Assembly: GCA_902385625.1 (NCBI GenBank)
Contig: CABMGE010000010.1
Span: 1 to 39,588 of the forward strand
Direction of reading: 5' to 3'
DNA from: an uncultured archaeon
GTDB lineage: Archaea; Nanobdellota; Nanobdellia; Pacearchaeales; GW2011-AR1
DNA: 39,588 nucleotides
Position numbers and translations under genes: made by a program. Of this stretch, positions 38,426 to 39,588 are shown piece after piece; the stretch's first letter is position 1, and every line of letters begins with the position of its first letter. The notes beneath the pieces are model-generated. The model did not search any database. It was not told the origin of the DNA and was given only the letters and a program-made list of their open reading frames with translations.

Positions 38426-39001
38426 TTAATAATTTTCCTCTAGAACTTCATAATAAGACTGAGGATGTTTGCAAGCAGGGCAAGAATCTGGAGCATCTTT
38501 TCCCTCATGGACATAACCACAGTTTCTACATTTCCATTTAGCTGCAGTAGGTTTTTTGAAAACCTGCTTCTTTTTTATGTTATCCAAAAGTTTTTTGTAT
38601 CTTTTTTCATGCTGTTCTTCCACTTCTGCAATTTCCTTGAATGAAACTGCAACCTCATTAAAACCTTCTTTTCTTGCTATTTTTTCAAATTCAGGATATA
38701 GTGAACTCCATTCTTCTTTTTCTCCGTTTGCTGCTGCAAGAAGATTTTCTTCTGTTGTTGCTATTTTTCCGGCTGGGTAAATTGCTGTAATTTCAACTGG
38801 ACTACCCTCTAAATATTTAAAGAAAACTTTTGCATGTTCTTTTTCATTTTCAGCAGTTTCTGTAAATATAGCTGAAATCTGCTCATAACCTTCTTTTTTT
38901 GCAACAGAAGCAAAATAGGTATACCGATTTCTTGCTTGAGACTCGCCTGCAAATGCCTTTAATAGATTTTTTTCAGTTTCACTTCCTTTTATAGATTTCA
39001 T
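38426..39001 (-). CDS. rbr: Rubrerythrin
   Basis: A 191-residue peroxide-scavenging protein of anaerobes. The four-helix ferritin-like domain carries the di-iron ligands (GESQARNRY, ETAENEKEH, GEKEEW, EIAEVEEQHE). The C-terminal rubredoxin domain has CRNCGYVHEGKDAPDSCPAC for one iron. It reduces hydrogen peroxide to water with electrons from rubredoxin or a reductase, neither of which is seen nearby. It has its own TATA box. Presence of this gene supports an anaerobic or microaerobic life. Confidence 0.96.
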   Translation of the reverse strand: MKSIKGSETEKNLLKAFAGESQARNRYTYFASVAKKEGYEQISAIFTETAENEKEHAKVFFKYLEGSPVEITAIYPAGKIATTEENLLAAANGEKEEWSSLYPEFEKIARKEGFNEVAVSFKEIAEVEEQHEKRYKKLLDNIKKKQVFKKPTAAKWKCRNCGYVHEGKDAPDSCPACKHPQSYYEVLEENY

Positions 39002-39022
39002 ATACTTAATAAGGCGAAGGGG

Positions 39023-39031
39023 TTTTTATTC
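39023..39031 (-). promoter_or_regulatory. TATA box for rubrerythrin
   Basis: GAATAAAAA on the minus strand lies 22-30 bases before the ATG at 39001. Confidence 0.45.
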
Positions 39032-39044
39032 TTTTGGATTAGTC

Positions 39045-39236
39045 TTATAACTTAAAAACTTCCTCAATATGCTTTTTTTTAAGAACTTTAGTTATTTTAT
39101 GCGCCAGTTCAAGCGAAGGGTTATATTTTCCCTGCTCTAGTGAAATAATTGTTTGTCTTGTAACCTCTACTGCAGTTGCAAGCTCTTCTTGAGTCATTCC
39201 TAACTGATTTCTATAAAAGGTTATTTTTGTTTTCAT
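39045..39236 (-). CDS. Small XRE-family helix-turn-helix regulator
   Basis: A 63-residue protein that is a single Cro/C1-type domain. [32 protein letters not shown] holds the two recognition helices. Proteins of this size and sequence often pair with a small membrane protein, as here: the gene upstream, 19 bp away, is such a protein. They are thought to regulate their own operon. There is no ligand domain. Confidence 0.9.
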   Translation of the reverse strand: MKTKITFYRNQLGMTQEELATAVEVTRQTIISLEQGKYNPSLELAHKITKVLKKKHIEEVFKL

Positions 39237-39255
39237 ATTTGTAATCTGCCCAACT

Positions 39256-39588
39256 CTAATAAAATCTTAAAAGTATTTTATAAGAAATAAAATAAACTAT
39301 AATAAGTCCGCAAATAAGATAAGACATAAACAAATGATATGGTATTGTTATTGTTGTTGCCTTTATTCCATCAAGTACAATTATCAAAAATGCAAATACT
39401 ACTAAAGCAAGGAAAGTTATTCTCATTGCTTTGTTTGCAACAAATATCATCCTTTCATCAACTACTCTTTTCTGGGTATAAAAAAGCTGAAGAGTAACTA
39501 CTGCTATCATTACAAAACCTATATAAGTTAACCAAGAGCCAACTGAACTAAAGCCCAGGAATTGATCGCTTATATCCAGATAATCCAG
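39256..39588 (-). CDS. Small membrane protein (DUF2178-like), 5' end missing
   Basis: The frame stays open upstream of the ATG at 39510 to the window edge, adding 26 residues ([13 protein letters not shown], then a hydrophobic stretch), so this gene is cut and 110 codons are visible. Visible parts are about three to four membrane helices with a short polar loop ([17 protein letters not shown]) between two of them. That loop with DER and the neighbouring XRE regulator resembles DUF2178 membrane proteins. The function of this pair is not established. Confidence 0.65.
   Translation of the reverse strand: MDYLDISDQFLGFSSVGSWLTYIGFVMIAVVTLQLFYTQKRVVDERMIFVANKAMRITFLALVVFAFLIIVLDGIKATTITIPYHLFMSYLICGLIIVYFISYKILLRFY

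Noticed and set aside
1..39588. CRISPR array or insertion sequence
   Set aside because: No regularly spaced direct repeats and no transposase-like frame or terminal inverted repeats with target duplication were seen.

Overview
The window (39,588 bp, strongly AT-rich) looks like a piece of an archaeal chromosome. Most genes are preceded 20-30 bp upstream by a TTTAAATA/TTTATAAA-type TATA box with no Shine-Dalgarno site, implying leaderless mRNAs. Where a leader exists, a GGTGA or GGAGG site is used. The gene content also fits: gamma-alpha fused 2-oxoacid:ferredoxin oxidoreductase, PEP synthase, archaeal-type aspartate-semialdehyde dehydrogenase, rubrerythrin, and small Cys-rich secreted proteins. 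A DPANN-like, anaerobic, low-GC archaeon (Woesearchaeota/Pacearchaeota type) is my best guess, but that is inference.

Layout. 1-5912 (minus): an accessory region. It holds a degenerate tyrosyl-tRNA-synthetase-like protein with a C-terminal winged helix, a macro-domain protein, a lone type I restriction R-subunit-like nuclease/helicase without M or S genes, then a ribbon-helix-helix protein, a four-helix membrane protein and an unknown protein cut by the window edge. A TGTTAAAC operator-like array lies at its head. 6071-10362 (plus): B12-binding radical SAM enzyme, CYTH protein, a small orphan, a tyrosine recombinase, tRNA-Ser(GCU) and decayed 3' pieces of another tRNA-Ser gene, then a GNAT-like protein. 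10465-15084 (plus): PEP synthase, a secreted Cys-rich repeat protein, a PlsC-like acyltransferase, and a zinc-ribbon protein coupled to a tiny upstream ORF. 15149-17676 (minus): a PRC/MgtE_N/CBS protein with an NRAMP-related permease, probably a Mg2+ uptake pair. 17839-23584 (plus): a small orphan, ABC exporter, membrane protein, aspartate-semialdehyde dehydrogenase, and 2-isopropylmalate synthase preceded by a 20-codon Leu-rich leader ORF. 23585-25126 (plus): a run of short related proteins behind a hairpin, one interrupted by an in-frame TAA. 25146-30096: divergent coiled-coil / DUF6384-like stress-type cluster. 30097-34214 (minus): a tight six-gene operon (cupin, Nudix, membrane protein, radical SAM, S51 peptidase, acyl-CoA synthetase). 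34317-36784 (plus): 2-oxoacid:ferredoxin oxidoreductase. 36785-39588: small zinc protein, DUF3592-like protein, an interrupted Cys-rich surface protein, rubrerythrin, and an XRE regulator with its membrane partner.

Most interesting: (i) the Leu-run leader peptide before leuA, which looks like attenuation in an archaeon; (ii) the synthetase-like/winged-helix, macro and HsdR-like set with its operator array, a possible undescribed defence or stress system; (iii) a dispersed 33-bp stem-loop whose two copies differ by compensatory base-pair changes; (iv) two genes each split by one in-frame TAA; (v) the tandem tRNA-Ser scars beside the recombinase; (vi) the split Mg2+ sensor/permease pair.
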